From the NCBI GenBank assembly GCA_905182995.1, contig CAJJDP010000091.1:173553-237552 (forward strand): DNA of 64,000 bases, in the 5' to 3' direction. Made by a program: the position numbers and the translations under genes. How positions within the stretch are numbered: the first letter of the stretch is position 1; the number at the start of each line of letters is the position of its first letter. The DNA is from Paramecium octaurelia. Its lineage: Eukaryota > Ciliophora > Oligohymenophorea > Peniculida > Parameciidae. Below the pieces are notes generated by a model. It did not search any database and was not told where the DNA came from. It saw nothing but the letters and a program-made list of their open reading frames with translations. Shown one piece after another: positions 39,598-51,538 of this stretch.

Positions 39598-41305
39598 TCA
39601 TTAAATATATTTTTATTTTTATTGAAGTTATTCCCTCTATTTCATCATGATCTATATTTTTCGTTGTTCCTATTAAATCTATGATTAGATCATAGACTTG
39701 TATAATAAAGTATGTTATTTAGTTTTCCTTGATTAGACCTGTTATGATTAAACAACTACTCTTAAAGGTTGAGCATAGATTTTAGCAGCATCATGTTTTA
39801 TGGATTTTTGTGGACTTCCAGTAATTTTTCTACTTGGAGGCAATTATATCTTTTTTGTACCTTACTTAAATGTTTCACAATTACCAGTTGATTCTTCAAA
39901 GATGTCACTAGCATAATTCAGAAATTAGGTATAATAATCTGTCTCATACTCCTCATCGCATGGATAAATCTTCTCGAATCCCCCTAGATGTTCATCCTCA
40001 TACGCATCTCGAATCAATTGATATTATTCCACAATCGCCTTTCTATCCTCTTATGTCATTCTGATATTTCTCCCTGTTAAAATACGTTTTTGCATTTCTT
40101 GGTGCTTCTCCTATCTTAATAAGAATTTAAACATACATCAGTCTGTACTTCTCTTCTCTGTTTACATTCATCAACACTAGTGTGTCTTCAATTAAATTAG
40201 CCTTGATGTATTGATCTAAAGGAGAGTCAGTCGTAAATGAAGGACTATGATTGATTTCTAATAAAATAGGCCTAAAATAGTTGATATTAATTACGTGAAC
40301 GAATTGTCCAAAATAATATCGAATCCCAAAATTTCAAAGCACATGTTATTCATAAGATTATTCGGCTGACTAGTAGTATATTGATGTTTAAGAAAAGGTT
40401 GAGCAGAACAAAGAGTTTTTATTATGATTTATTTGATATCCATCCACAATTGATCAATGTCTCTGCCTTCCTATTTTAATTTTTCAAAAACACTTGACAT
40501 ACTTCTCTTGTGGCCAACATCCATTCTCTAGACATCCTCATTAAATACAAAGTTTTCGTTATTTTTGTTAATAGCATAATTAGTCAAGTGCATACAGAGA
40601 TCATCAAAATTAGATGGATGTGGAGGCATGTACTTTTCAGTTGCAAATCTTGCCAATCCTTCAGTGTATATAAATATTCTCAAGGGATCGCATCCAGCAA
40701 CAAGTACATATATTCTAAAATCAAATTTCAAACCGTCAATTAAAAAGGGATCACCCAAATACTTTTACACAACGTATCTCTCTGCTGGACTAATAAAGTC
40801 AAGAGATTTGGTTAAGAAAATACCTAAACTTTACCAATTAATTCTTACCTCTCCCTTAACATGATGCTTCAGGCTTAACTATTAAAATCTCATCTCTTCC
40901 CTTCCCCTTCATATATTCCCTTAAGTCTTAAGAATCAGATGGGAGCATCCACGTATAAGGAAAGAATTTGAATTCCTTAGGAAATCGTCGGCGCATCTTG
41001 GTTAATTATTTTCCGAGATTATTTTTTCTGGCCAATATGTACATCCCTGGGAAATGATTAACCTTCTAGTGCTCTAAACCATTATTAATTTAAATAATAC
41101 ATTTCATTTTGCTCAACATTTCTGCATGGACTCCAGAATCAGTCCAATAAACATCCCAATCCCATGATTCTGGTTCTGCAATCAATTTCCATTTGAGTAT
41201 TTCTTATCCCACATAACGAACCACTTAATATTGAGTATCATAGACATTCATTATTATTTAAGGGAGGACAACCTTTCTTTATTATTCATTTTCGCTATCT
41301 GACAT
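39598..41305 (-). CDS. Tubulin-tyrosine-ligase-like protein, probable polyglutamylase (545 aa)
   Basis: TTLL enzymes are ATP-grasp ligases that add Glu or Gly chains to tubulin, mainly in cilia and basal bodies. Four exons (41305-40849, 40823-40295, 40271-40133, 40110-39598) with introns of 25, 23 and 22 nt; 1,638 nt. Core motifs in order: L-I-V-K-P-E-A-S, C-Q-G-R-G-I-F-L, V-V-Q-K-Y-L, D-F-R-I-Y-V-L-V, H-L-T-N-Y-A-I-N-K and L-L-E-I-N-H-S-P-S-F with the Mg-binding Glu and Asn. The initiator-type TTLL4/6-like signature suggests polyglutamylation rather than glycylation (inference). The basic Gln-rich tail could bind microtubules. Every intron was needed to keep the motif chain in frame. Confidence 0.9.
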
Positions 41306-41826
41306 TTAATTTTTGGTAAAATATATTTATATCAAAGTTAAATAATTGTTATACATCTCCTTATTATTATTATTAATCCCTTATTGTCTATGTCTATCTA
41401 TAATTATTTTTATGATATATTTTACTAAATATAATGTAGAATCTATCTCTTGAGTTGAATAAAGGTGACTTATTATTTGAAATTACAAATAGTTATGGGA
41501 AGCTAGCAAACTGCTCTCTTTGAATTTTGATTTTTATTGTTTTGATTTCATTCTTTTTTCTCTTTACTCAATTTAAGTATCTGGAATTATTTAAATTGTA
41601 TTGAAAATTTAATAAATTAAACAGTCCACTGGTCAAATGACTGAAAATAACATACTTAGTTTATTTTTAGTTGCTTGATCATGATTGTCAATTCTTATCA
41701 ATCATAAGATGATTTTAGGTATAAAACAATAATTTTTTGAGTCGTAATTAATAATTATCATGATGTCATCTACAATAAGATATACCGAATTAGCCATTAT
41801 AATAATTTATAATAAAAGTGTTTTTG
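41306..41826. other. Divergent promoter region, no gene seen
   Basis: 520 nt of A+T-rich sequence between the TTLL start (minus) and the small gene at 41827 (plus). I see no frame with coding character. Confidence 0.5.
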
Positions 41827-42334
41827 ATGATAAATAAATCAATACAACCTAATAGAAACATGGTTATACTAAAAAATAAAAAATAAAGGAAGTTAATGAA
41901 GGTATTACTAGTAAAATTTCTTTAAAAAGTCCAATTAAAAGACAAGCATTTACTCAAAAAATTAGCAACTATTTTAATGGAAAAAATTCAAAGAGTTGTT
42001 TAGAAACAATTACTAAATGTTTAACTATCAATAAATAAAATAGTCTAAACTTAATGATATTAAATAGAAAACTTTTGATCTCAAGCAGAATAAGTAAACT
42101 AAAATAATAGTCAGTAAGGAATCTATTCCTCTATAATAAGGAAAGGAAAAAAAAATTGAATTTGGAAATCGAGTCACCATAAATTTACTTACGAGGATGT
42201 CAACGATCTAGATTGAGGAGGAAGCGAAGTAATAATCTCCAAAATTTAATTCGAACAAAGATCCTGAGACTTTCACAGATTGGGTTGAAAATATCTACGG
42301 AAAATAATGGTTTGCTCAAACTACTAACCAATGA
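41827..42334 (+). CDS. Hypothetical protein (159 aa)
   Basis: Exons 41827-41901 and 41930-42334 with a 28-nt intron; 480 nt. A very basic, Lys/Gln-rich N-terminal half is followed by a segment ending in T-F-T-D-W-V-E-N-I-Y-G-K-Q-W-F, which looks like a short conserved C-terminal motif. There is no signal or membrane segment. Other frames of the first half are also partly open, so the first exon is the weaker part. I do not recognise the family. Confidence 0.55.
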
Positions 42335-42536
42335 AAATTAGTTTTATTTTAATAATTTGTTTTTGATATAGCTATATCAGTAACTTAAAGATATCAATTT
42401 AGATCATTTTTGGATATTCCTTATTTAAAAACTATTTTAATATTATAATTCTCAGCCATCTTTGATATTTTAGATAATTTTTAATTAAAAATTAAACATA
42501 AACGAAATTTATCATATAGGTACAAGATAATAGCAA

Positions 42537-44490
42537 TCAAGTGCACACACTCTTTTTATAATAATTACAAATCTCTTCTGCCTAAGCTATTAGACTAGAA
42601 CTTATGCCTTCTTCTTACATAGCATTTTTAAGGAATTAAACAAACAAATTAAATGTACTTTCTCTAATTTTAACTGATTAGTGAATGACCTTTAAATCAT
42701 TTGAGTTGTAGATATGTTAATCTGTTAATATAAAAGCAATTATCCTATGGAGATGCAAATTCATTTAGTAATTGGCATTCTTAAAATATTCTGTGTAATT
42801 TTCATTATCCTATAATTTTATTTAAACTTTAGCTATTACAAGATTAACTTTCTTCTTACCAATCTTACTTTCAATGGAATGATATTAAGTAAGATTGTTT
42901 CTTAGTTTATACCAGATATCCTCATAATCTTAAATAATTAGAGCATTAAGATTCAGACTTTTAATAAGAAGGAAAAAATTATCACGAAAGGAATCAATCC
43001 ATTCAGTGGCAATATTATATTTGCAATGGATAGTCCATAGGTCATTTTTAGTTAGGGTTGGTATATGCTAATGAGTTAGGTATCTCAAAATAAATTGAGA
43101 ATGTCTTTCCATCGCAGTTGCTGGGTAGTCTTGCATTCGAGGATCCCTCTTCAACAATTAAACATATTTCTTTTACTAAACTTACAACAAAGAAGATTGC
43201 TCCCCATAATAGTCTAGCAAAGAGTCTTAATTAATGATGTAACTTCGATAACCATCCATTCTAGTTGTCACCAACTCTATCTGTTTTTCTTGTATCTTAA
43301 GTTAGCGCATAGACTCAACAAGATGTTATTTAAACAGAGTGAAATGGACATTTGTTAAATGCATACCCTTATGCGATTATCTCATCTCGACTAAAATCTA
43401 GTCATTTGTTTATTCCCAAGCCATTAATTGGGATAGGATCTTGCCTAATTTCCTTGCTTACTATTTGATTTCAATTCCTATAAAATATGGTGCGAGGGAG
43501 TTATCTTAGAAAATCTTTTGGTATGTACTCTAAGCTAATTACAATATGGGATCAGGAACATCCTTAGTATTTAATTTTTCAGTTCTCTGGTTGTAAATGA
43601 TAGCAAATGGAGTGTTGCTATTGATGATACAATAACGATATTGCTCTATCATGGAACTGAATTCAAACACAAAATCTAATTGTGCTTTATTGACTTTCAA
43701 GAAGCATGTCTAAATTAAATAATCATTGGTACAATTAAATAGTTTTTGAATTAATTGAAATCTCTATTTTTAAGTCTTAAATCTTTATGTTTCTCTTTTA
43801 ATTGTTCTAGATTATAAAATATAGGTTTTCCCATAATATATTCCAAGAAGGTCTTAAACCTTTACTTATATCTTTCCTAATCATCAATCTCTATAAATGT
43901 TTTGAATACTTACTTGAGATCATCTCGTGTTGAGTTGAATACCGGTGAAACTCCTCATTAAGTTGATCGATAGTCTCAGCTCCTCCGATTTTATAATAGA
44001 ACAAACTCATGTCATCATCCCTTACACTTCTTCCACTTATATTGTTAACCGAAGTTCGATGGATAGGCAATAATCTCTATTAAGGAACGATTGACTTTCT
44101 AGTCTCGAAGGAATTGTGTCTAGGAGATTGAATGTTATGGAATTAATTTTAATTCGATAATATTGCAGCTGCATTTACCAAACTAGGCCTGTAAATAGGT
44201 GATTGGAAATTAGTGACTGGACATTTCCCGATATTTACAACGAACCTTTTATTTAATATATCTGGGGAAGGCAATTCTAATTTTGGAAGAGTTGGATGTC
44301 GCTTAGGCACTGATTCTTTTCTTGGAGACTTATTATGAGTATGCAATTGTTGTTATGATTCTGACAAAGAGTTCACATACTCAGCAAAGGATTGTCTCTC
44401 CTTTGGATTCTCACTAGCTTTGCTTTTTCCTCTTTATATTAAGTATCCTTTTTTTGGATTTTGACAATTTAGTTAAATTGGTTAATTCAT
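42537..44490 (-). CDS. Four tandem truncated-globin domains in one protein (635 aa)
   Basis: Three exons (44490-43914, 43890-43733, 43709-42537), two 23-nt introns, 1,908 nt. After a disordered, Ser/Pro-rich N-terminus (1-160), four stretches each look like a 2-over-2 truncated haemoglobin (group I type). Domain 1 (~161-280) opens with F-Y-Y-K-I-G-G, like the Y-D-K-I-G-G start of trHbN. Domain 2 is ~283-400, domain 3 ~405-515 and domain 4 ~520-633. Each keeps a candidate proximal (F8) His: 227 (E-K-H-K-D), 358 (Q-S-H-K-G-M), 473 (T-I-H-C-K) and 588 (V-I-H-Q-S), spaced 131, 115 and 115 residues apart. The B10 position is Tyr in domains 2 and 3 but not in 1 and 4. Domains 3 and 4 are recognised mainly from the F-G-H helix pattern. 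A multi-haem O2, NO or redox sensor or carrier is an inference. Paramecium is the classical source of single-domain truncated haemoglobin. Confidence 0.75.
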
Positions 44491-44998
44491 ATTATTAAAA
44501 TTATATATATAAAAAATTTTGTGCAATTTTAAAAAGACATTTTAGTGTCAAAACTAGCAATTCTTAGAGTCATCCTAAAATATAATAATTCTCTTTCTAT
44601 AACAATATTTTGATATTTGTTGTCATAATAGATAATCCCTTAATTCTTATTATATAATCTAGGTCCTAAAAAGAAATCAATTTTATATTTATTATTTTGG
44701 ATAAAATTAGAATTGAGTATTTGAAATCATTATTTCTATACTGATTTATTTTGATTCAATTTTACAAATAAGAAAAATCTTCTAGTAACTCTTCAATAAA
44801 TTCTCATCAAATAAAGATCAAAATCTTTATGATAAAACGTTTTATTGTGATTCATGCCATACAACAATTATTATTAAAAATTATCCAATTATAAAATTGA
44901 TAATCAATTCTCCTTTTTTTAAGACTAATACTCATTTTATCCTTTACCAGAATCTCATGTAATATCTATTTGGATTATAATATATATGTATTATATTA
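44491..44998. other. Upstream region of the globin gene
   Basis: About 500 nt of A+T-rich sequence between the globin start and the Tpt1 stop (both minus strand). No frame or RNA gene is seen. Confidence 0.5.
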
Positions 44999-45713
44999 TC
45001 ACATTTATTATTATTATACTAAAATTTCATGATTGAAAGTAAGAAATCTACATTCAAGTAGAGAAATTGATATCTATCCTTTTCTATTGGTTACTCTTTT
45101 AAAAAATTCTGGTGCAATAACACCATCAATTCCACTTGATAGTACTACTCCGTTATTGGAAACATAGAATTAAATGCCTGCCTTCATTGCTTTTTCCATA
45201 TCCACCTCTATAATGACTTCACAAGTATTTCTCATTCCACTGATTACTGCTTCATTTCCAGGTAATCCAACTGCAAAATGTATATGTTACCTTGCCGTTT
45301 TATTTAATCCAGTATCTTTAATCAAATCCCATGCTTAAAAGTATGTGCCATGTACAATAACAGGAAATTATTGTGGGTCAACTATCTTCTCTAATAATTC
45401 TTCCTCATTAATTTCAATGGTATGTCCTTAGACACATCTAATATACAATTGTCCATCAATTTCTTTTAGTTCAAATCGTTTTTTGTCATTGTTATCCACA
45501 ATATTTCTGATAATTTATAAATTGGCTTTCAATTTTACAATTGCAGGCTATTTGAGTAGATCTTGAACCAGCACAAAACCATCCTATCTAATTGGAATAC
45601 CTTCCTTCAAGGCACCATGTCTCAAAAAATAACTCATTGTTTTTGATAACTGAACCAAGGGTGAGTCTTTTTCCTTTTGTTTGGTTCCCAATACACATAA
45701 TTTAATTGTACAT
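44999..45713 (-). CDS. TPT1: tRNA 2'-phosphotransferase, Tpt1/KptA family (228 aa)
   Basis: Removes the 2'-phosphate left at tRNA splice junctions, using NAD+. The first exon is only 19 nt (45713-45695); a 28-nt intron (45667-45694) and exon 45666-44999 follow; 687 nt. Family motifs in order: L-S-K-T-M-S-Y-F-L-R-H-G-A near the start, Q-G-H-T-I, H-G-T-Y-F-Q-A-W, the H-I-H-F-A block, E-V-I-I-E-V-D and N-G-V-V-L-S-S-G. The tiny first exon is inferred because the conserved L-S-K-T segment has no in-frame ATG upstream unless the intron is removed. The last ~30 residues beyond the family end are less certain. It is divergent from the gene at 45756, with 42 nt between the starts. Confidence 0.9.
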
Positions 45714-45755
45714 TAAATTCTTTCTTATAAATATGAAAATATTATTAATTTAAGA

Positions 45756-45891
45756 ATGAGAATTTAGGCTTCATCATTCAGATTACCTGCTCTTAAATTG
45801 CAACCTAAAGATTCTCAATTCAATCTCAGTTATGGTGATTACAATCAATCCAGTTCCTCGATGATCAAATATTAGAGTAGTCCTCAAAATT
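45756..45891 (+). CDS. 5' end of the 517-aa hypothetical gene, assembly copy
   Basis: The first 45 codons of the gene at 47139-48692, shifted by 1383 and cut by the N at 45892. The truncation is a contig edge. Confidence 0.75.
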
Positions 45892-45892
45892 N

Positions 45893-47274
45893 TAAAAAAT
45901 TTTGTGCAATTTTAAAAAGACATTTTAGTGTCAAAACTAGCAATTCTTAGAGTCATCCTAAAATATAATAATTCTCTTTCTATAACAATATTTTGATATT
46001 TGTTGTCATAATAGATAATCCCTTAATTCTTATTATATAATCTAGGTCCTAAAAAGAAATCAATTTTATATTTATTATTTTGGATAAAATTAGAATTGAG
46101 TATTTGAAATCATTATTTCTATACTGATTTATTTTGATTCAATTTTACAAATAAGAAAAATCTTCTAGTAACTCTTCAATAAATTCTCATCAAATAAAGA
46201 TCAAAATCTTTATGATAAAACGTTTTATTGTGATTCATGCCATACAACAATTATTATTAAAAATTATCCAATTATAAAATTGATAATCAATTCTCCTTTT
46301 TTTAAGACTAATACTCATTTTATCCTTTACCAGAATCTCATGTAATATCTATTTGGATTATAATATATATGTATTATATTATCACATTTATTATTATTAT
46401 ACTAAAATTTCATGATTGAAAGTAAGAAATCTACATTCAAGTAGAGAAATTGATATCTATCCTTTTCTATTGGTTACTCTTTTAAAAAATTCTGGTGCAA
46501 TAACACCATCAATTCCACTTGATAGTACTACTCCGTTATTGGAAACATAGAATTAAATGCCTGCCTTCATTGCTTTTTCCATATCCACCTCTATAATGAC
46601 TTCACAAGTATTTCTCATTCCACTGATTACTGCTTCATTTCCAGGTAATCCAACTGCAAAATGTATATGTTACCTTGCCGTTTTATTTAATCCAGTATCT
46701 TTAATCAAATCCCATGCTTAAAAGTATGTGCCATGTACAATAACAGGAAATTATTGTGGGTCAACTATCTTCTCTAATAATTCTTCCTCATTAATTTCAA
46801 TGGTATGTCCTTAGACACATCTAATATACAATTGTCCATCAATTTCTTTTAGTTCAAATCGTTTTTTGTCATTGTTATCCACAATATTTCTGATAATTTA
46901 TAAATTGGCTTTCAATTTTACAATTGCAGGCTATTTGAGTAGATCTTGAACCAGCACAAAACCATCCTATCTAATTGGAATACCTTCCTTCAAGGCACCA
47001 TGTCTCAAAAAATAACTCATTGTTTTTGATAACTGAACCAAGGGTGAGTCTTTTTCCTTTTGTTTGGTTCCCAATACACATAATTTAATTGTACATTAAA
47101 TTCTTTCTTATAAATATGAAAATATTATTAATTTAAGAATGAGAATTTAGGCTTCATCATTCAGATTACCTGCTCTTAAATTGCAACCTAAAGATTCTCA
47201 ATTCAATCTCAGTTATGGTGATTACAATCAATCCAGTTCCTCGATGATCAAATATTAGAGTAGTCCTCAAAATT
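45893..47274. repeat. Copy of 44510-45891 (contig overlap)
   Basis: Restarts after the N at the equivalent of 44510 (offset 1383). It repeats the whole Tpt1 gene and the start of the next gene without visible difference, then continues into new sequence. One real Tpt1 locus is likely. Confidence 0.85.
46382..47096 (-). CDS. TPT1: tRNA 2'-phosphotransferase, assembly copy
   Basis: The same gene as 44999-45713, with intron 47050-47077. Only this copy is contiguous with the complete divergent neighbour at 47139. Confidence 0.85.
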
Positions 47275-48692
47275 ATTATGACCCATCTCCAATATAAAAA
47301 AGAGTACGAGGAATGACAATTGCCATTTATAATAGCTAAGAGAAACTAAAAACAGCAGAATTCCGTTATGAAAGTGATTTGATTACTTAAACTCAACCTG
47401 TCAACTAGAGTTCTTCAGTTATTAATACTTTGCGTAGATATAGAAGCAAACTAAAATAATTAATGTACTAACCTCCAAAAGAAGATGGAGGTCTATCTCG
47501 AGACCCAAGAATTTTTTCTTTTAAGGAACCTACTGCCAGTATAAGATTAGATCGTCCAACTAATGATAGAGGTGATCAATAATTGAAAGATAAAATCACT
47601 TAATTAATGGGTAAAGTTAAATAACTGTTATCTACTCAACGGTTTTATTAAGAACCTAGCCATTAAGAAACCTTCTAAGTTACGATGGTGCGTCTCAAAG
47701 ATGAATACGATTGTCTCTATTAAGACTTTAATGATTACTATGTGTAAAATAAGAAACTCGATAATTAAGTTCTGTAATTGTACAACCATATGGAAATAAT
47801 TAAAACCCTTCTCAAACCTAAGAAACCAGTCATGGCCAGAAAAGAATCTGCCATTCTTTTTGATGAAGTTTAATAGGAAGTCTAGATTCCAAAAACCCCA
47901 GCAAAGAATGAAGAAACCCCTCAATAATCCTAGATAATAGAGATCCCACCTCAATAACTTCATTTAACACCCAAAATCGCTTAGGAGTTATCTCCTAAAG
48001 AAAGTGTTTTTACACCTCTTACATCCATATAACTTAATGAAGATCAACCTCCTAGCGATCTTGAGAAAGTGGAAACTAATAATAATTCTCCTAGTAGTCC
48101 CAAAAAGAAACGTATTAAAAATAAAAGAAGTCCACAAAAATCTTAATAATCTATCCTTTTATAACCATCTGTAAGGGAGCTCTCTTAATTAGAACTCAAT
48201 CCTATATCTTCATTATAGTAATAAATGAGTTCAAGATCTAAAACTCTATTGGAAGAACTCCCTTTGAAATCTGTAAGAAGCACTAAGAGTGAACAGTTGC
48301 CAGAAATGGAAAAACTTGAAGAAACTCCATAATTTGAAAAGGTTCCATTTAAAAGATAAAACAGTAATTTAGGATCACTCAACAAAAAAAGAAGCACAAT
48401 CCTCGAAAATAAATAGGGTAGAAGATCATAAAAGGGTGCAACAGCTATCTCAGAATAGGACGACAGTTAATCTGATGAAGGTGAAGATGAAAATCAATTA
48501 GAAGAAAAAGTGATTGAAATAAAAGAAGAAGAAACACATGAGGAAATTTAAACTATCAATTATCACTACAACAATCTTTTAGACAAATTAATTGAAATTG
48601 AAAATATCTATAGATATCCATTCTATCAGACATGGGAATACCATGCGGATCAAATAATTCAAGGCTCTATTTTTGGTGTATTTGATTTGTGA
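47139..48692 (+). CDS. Hypothetical Ser/Pro/Glu-rich protein (517 aa)
   Basis: A single uninterrupted exon of 1,554 nt with many in-frame TAA/TAG codons. Predicted mostly disordered: Ser/Pro-rich with repeated S-P-K or T-P-type sites, a Lys-rich nuclear-localisation-like patch (S-P-K-K-K-R-I-K-N-K-R, about residues 325-335), and then an acidic Glu/Asp-rich segment (about 440-470). The ordered C-terminus (about 475-517) contains the Y-R-Y-P-F-Y-Q-T-W-E-Y block. A helical stretch with L-K-D-E-Y-D-C-L lies around residue 190. No enzyme motif or membrane segment is seen. A scaffold, cytoskeletal or nuclear protein is possible; the family is not recognised. Confidence 0.7.
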
Positions 48693-48707
48693 TTGAATAT
48701 GTATTTA

Positions 48708-49099
48708 TCATTTTTTAATCTTTTTCTATACATTTTTCTCATACTCCTGATGATCAGTTTATCTTTACTTTTTCTTTGATTTTCTCTTAATTTCACCATA
48801 TTTTACTTCATATTCCTTTTTTTTTACTTCATACTCTTTTTGTAGTACCTCAGTTCTTTTTTAATATTCTTTCTTTCTCTATTCATCTAATTCTGCCCAC
48901 ATTCGTCTATGTAATTGATAAGTAGTTCATTACGCTGCAATTTGTGTAATCTCTGATATCTTTGATCCAGGATTATTTTTCATAATTTCATGTCTCTCAT
49001 CTCCTAAAAACAGGAAATAAGCAGTCAAAGGCTTCTTCGGTGGAGCTTCCTCATGTTTAAATAAGAATTTACTTAAAATATATGATTTTGAAGTGACAT
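48708..49099 (-). CDS. Single HMG-box protein (113 aa)
   Basis: A small chromatin-type DNA-bending protein. Exons 49099-49073, 49049-48934 and 48906-48708, introns of 23 and 27 nt; 342 nt. The HMG box (about residues 11-78) starts P-P-K-K-P-L-T-A-Y-F-L-F, continues with N-N-P-G-S-K-I-S-E-I and, across the second splice, A-A-R-M-W-A-E-L-D-E, then K-K-E-Y. A Lys/Glu-rich helical tail follows. The first exon codes for only nine residues. It converges with the 517-aa gene, with 15 nt between stops. Confidence 0.88.
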
Positions 49100-49208
49100 T
49101 TATTTTGGTTAAATCAATTAAGTTGAATTTTAATTAAAGAGTAGAATGTGTTTTATAATTTGATTAGTAATTCAAAATATTAGGAATAATTAATTTTATA
49201 ATAACATA

Positions 49209-49986
49209 TCAAGAGACAAATCTTCTTGATTTGTTGAAGTTATTTAGAATTTTATCTATTTTAGAATTTGAACTAAGCTTTTATATCTATTATGTAGTCT
49301 TATTATGTTAAAATTGAAGTTCTCGTAGAATTTCTTTTTATTACTAAATTTATTATTATAAATGCAATTAATGTTTCTAGAGATTTTCAAGGGTATTTTT
49401 GGTTTAATTCCAATTATTCCGAGATTCAGTTGTATTTGATCTTTGAGTGTAACTGCTCTTTCTCATGGCGGAATTAGGCTTGCTATTACTACAAGAGAGA
49501 TCCATTGATGGTTATTCCTAGAAGTCAAGTCCACTTTCTTGGGTTTTCATTCTGGATTCAATGTTATCTGAATCATCAAGATAATTAGCGATTTATTCTT
49601 CATTAATTTGGATTTCGTATTTTTTAATAATGAACTAAATAAGAGCAGCCAAATATTATGAATATTGATTATCTCCTGAACATAAATTGTCCATTGCAAT
49701 TTCGATATTTTTAGGATGCATCTTTTAAATGTTGACTCTATAATTTTGAACTAATCTAATTAACTTTAATGGTTTTTCTAATAAAGCCCATACTTTATAT
49801 TAATTCCATTTCTAACAATATAATATAATTGACAAATACATTGATATTGACAATCCAAGGTTCACATCCTTCAAATAGTTGTAACAATTTTCTAAAATTT
49901 ATCCAGATATCAGATGATTGTCTCAATTTATAATTTGCAAGAGATGTCAAAAGAGGCACTCTAAATTTATCAATCAATTCTGTCAT
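49209..49986 (-). CDS. Hypothetical protein (249 aa)
   Basis: Exons 49986-49840 and 49811-49209 with a 28-nt intron; 750 nt. The first ~125 residues are Leu/Trp/Ile-rich and helical (MTELIDKFRVPLLTSL at the start, W-I-N-F-R-K-L-L-Q-L, then E-K-P-L-K-L-I-R-L-V), perhaps a helical-repeat fold. The second half is Ser/Asn/Gln-rich and probably disordered. Position 1 is the first ATG of this frame. The clean splice and TAA/TAG use support a gene; no family is recognised. Confidence 0.6.
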
Positions 49987-50397
49987 AATTTAACTATATA
50001 TAATAATTTATCATTTGATAATTATTGCTATTCTAATAAATGCATTCAATCTAAAGCATCAAAATATTTATTCATTTACATCCCATCAATAATAATTTTT
50101 GTTTTTGTATGTATGCAATTGAATTCTTTGATATCCATATCTTGACAATCTCATTCTGAAGATTTAAATCTCTCTAACATTTATCATTATTATTACTGAA
50201 TGAAATCCAGTTGGATTAGAGATTCAGTTTTGTATGTGTATATTTTCATTTTAATAGCTTTTCATCTATGTTGAGACTACAGACTTAGAAAATACTAATA
50301 ACAATATAATATTATAATATTGATGAAGAGATCCATAAGTAATAATTGATAAAAATATAAAGATTATTAAAATAGTTAGAATGAAAGACAAAGTTTT
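49987..50397. other. Spacer, no gene seen
   Basis: About 410 nt of A+T-rich sequence between two minus-strand genes. Short plus-strand frames here have no coding character. Confidence 0.45.
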
Positions 50398-51538
50398 TCA
50401 AGAAATGAATTTAACATCTTTGGAAAAGTTATGTTTCTGTATTTCTACATCAATTGGATTTCTTGCTGAAGAAACATCTTCTTGATCTCCGAAGTCAAGA
50501 CTAATTTATTATACTTTAATTATTAAATCTATTGTACATTAATCAGTATTGAATTTTTTATTGAATTCACGACTGAACCCATTACTTAGTTCCTTTTAAC
50601 TATGTTTTGCATGACTAATCTTTTTTTCTAAGAAGTCAAGTATTTTTCCAGATCTATATTTCCCTGGACTGGGACTTAAACTTGATTTCTTGATTAAATT
50701 ATTCAAATACTAATTTTAGCATAGCTGGACTCATGTTCTCATTTATTGATATATTAATAGAGCCCTTATCTTCCAATTCTGGTTAGTCAGGCGTTGGGTT
50801 CTTGATTTCGTCTTTCTTTATCGATTTCTCTTATTACTAGATTGCAGACAGTTACTCCATCATTCTGAATCCATCTGGAGATGTCTAAATAAATGTTGAT
50901 TTTTCTCGTATTTCTCCATAAACTCGCCATCCAAAATACATCAATAATAAAAAAAGAATCGAATTTACAAACAATACTGCCATTATAGCAGCCTAATAAA
51001 TAGTATAGAATTCCATTGAACTTTTGACTTTAACAGCAGTATAGGATTCAAACCCCACAGAACTTAGAATCTTAATCAGAGATATTAATATGCCTCTTTT
51101 GACTAATCTTATTATAATATTTTGCTTGTACTTGATTTATTCTTAATCCAAACACATCTACAAAAGTTTATAATGATTAGCACTCGTCTAACAATGGTGG
51201 CAAAATTAACAAATTATGAATTGCTTGCAACTACTACAATCATATTCTATAATCAAAAGTCCTTATATTTCAATTTTAGTACTTCGAAAATGCCTCAGAT
51301 ATCGTAATAGCAAAACAATCAATAAAAACAATACACTCAGTAATCCAATGTACTAAATAGTGAGAGATCATACTTCATAAAATCGTATTATAGCCAAATA
51401 AATGCTCTCAAAGACTATTATTATGCACTCCCCAACAATAATATATGCAATTATTCTACATATTACTATTTACAATTATCTAAAATCTTTTTGAATAGTT
51501 ATTTTACTCTTCCAAATTTACCTACTCTTTTTTTACAT
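50398..51538 (-). CDS. Membrane protein with a Cys/His-rich loop (365 aa)
   Basis: Exons 51538-51374, 51352-50711 and 50688-50398; introns of 21 and 22 nt; 1,098 nt. Hydrophobic segments lie at about residues 26-52, 56-73 and 175-195. Between the second and third is a compact Cys/His cluster (C-S-S-C-K-Q-F-I-I-C-Q-F-C-H-H-C, about 94-109) that could bind zinc. The order of two membrane helices, a Cys-rich loop and a further helix recalls DHHC palmitoyltransferases, but the D-H-H-C tetrapeptide and the usual spacing are absent, so I do not make that call. The C-terminal ~150 residues are polar, with S-P-S-P-G-K sites. Confidence 0.6.

Noticed and set aside
40510..40864. Plus-strand frames of about 77 residues within the TTLL gene
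   Set aside because: Antisense shadows; the minus strand has the full ATP-grasp motif chain.
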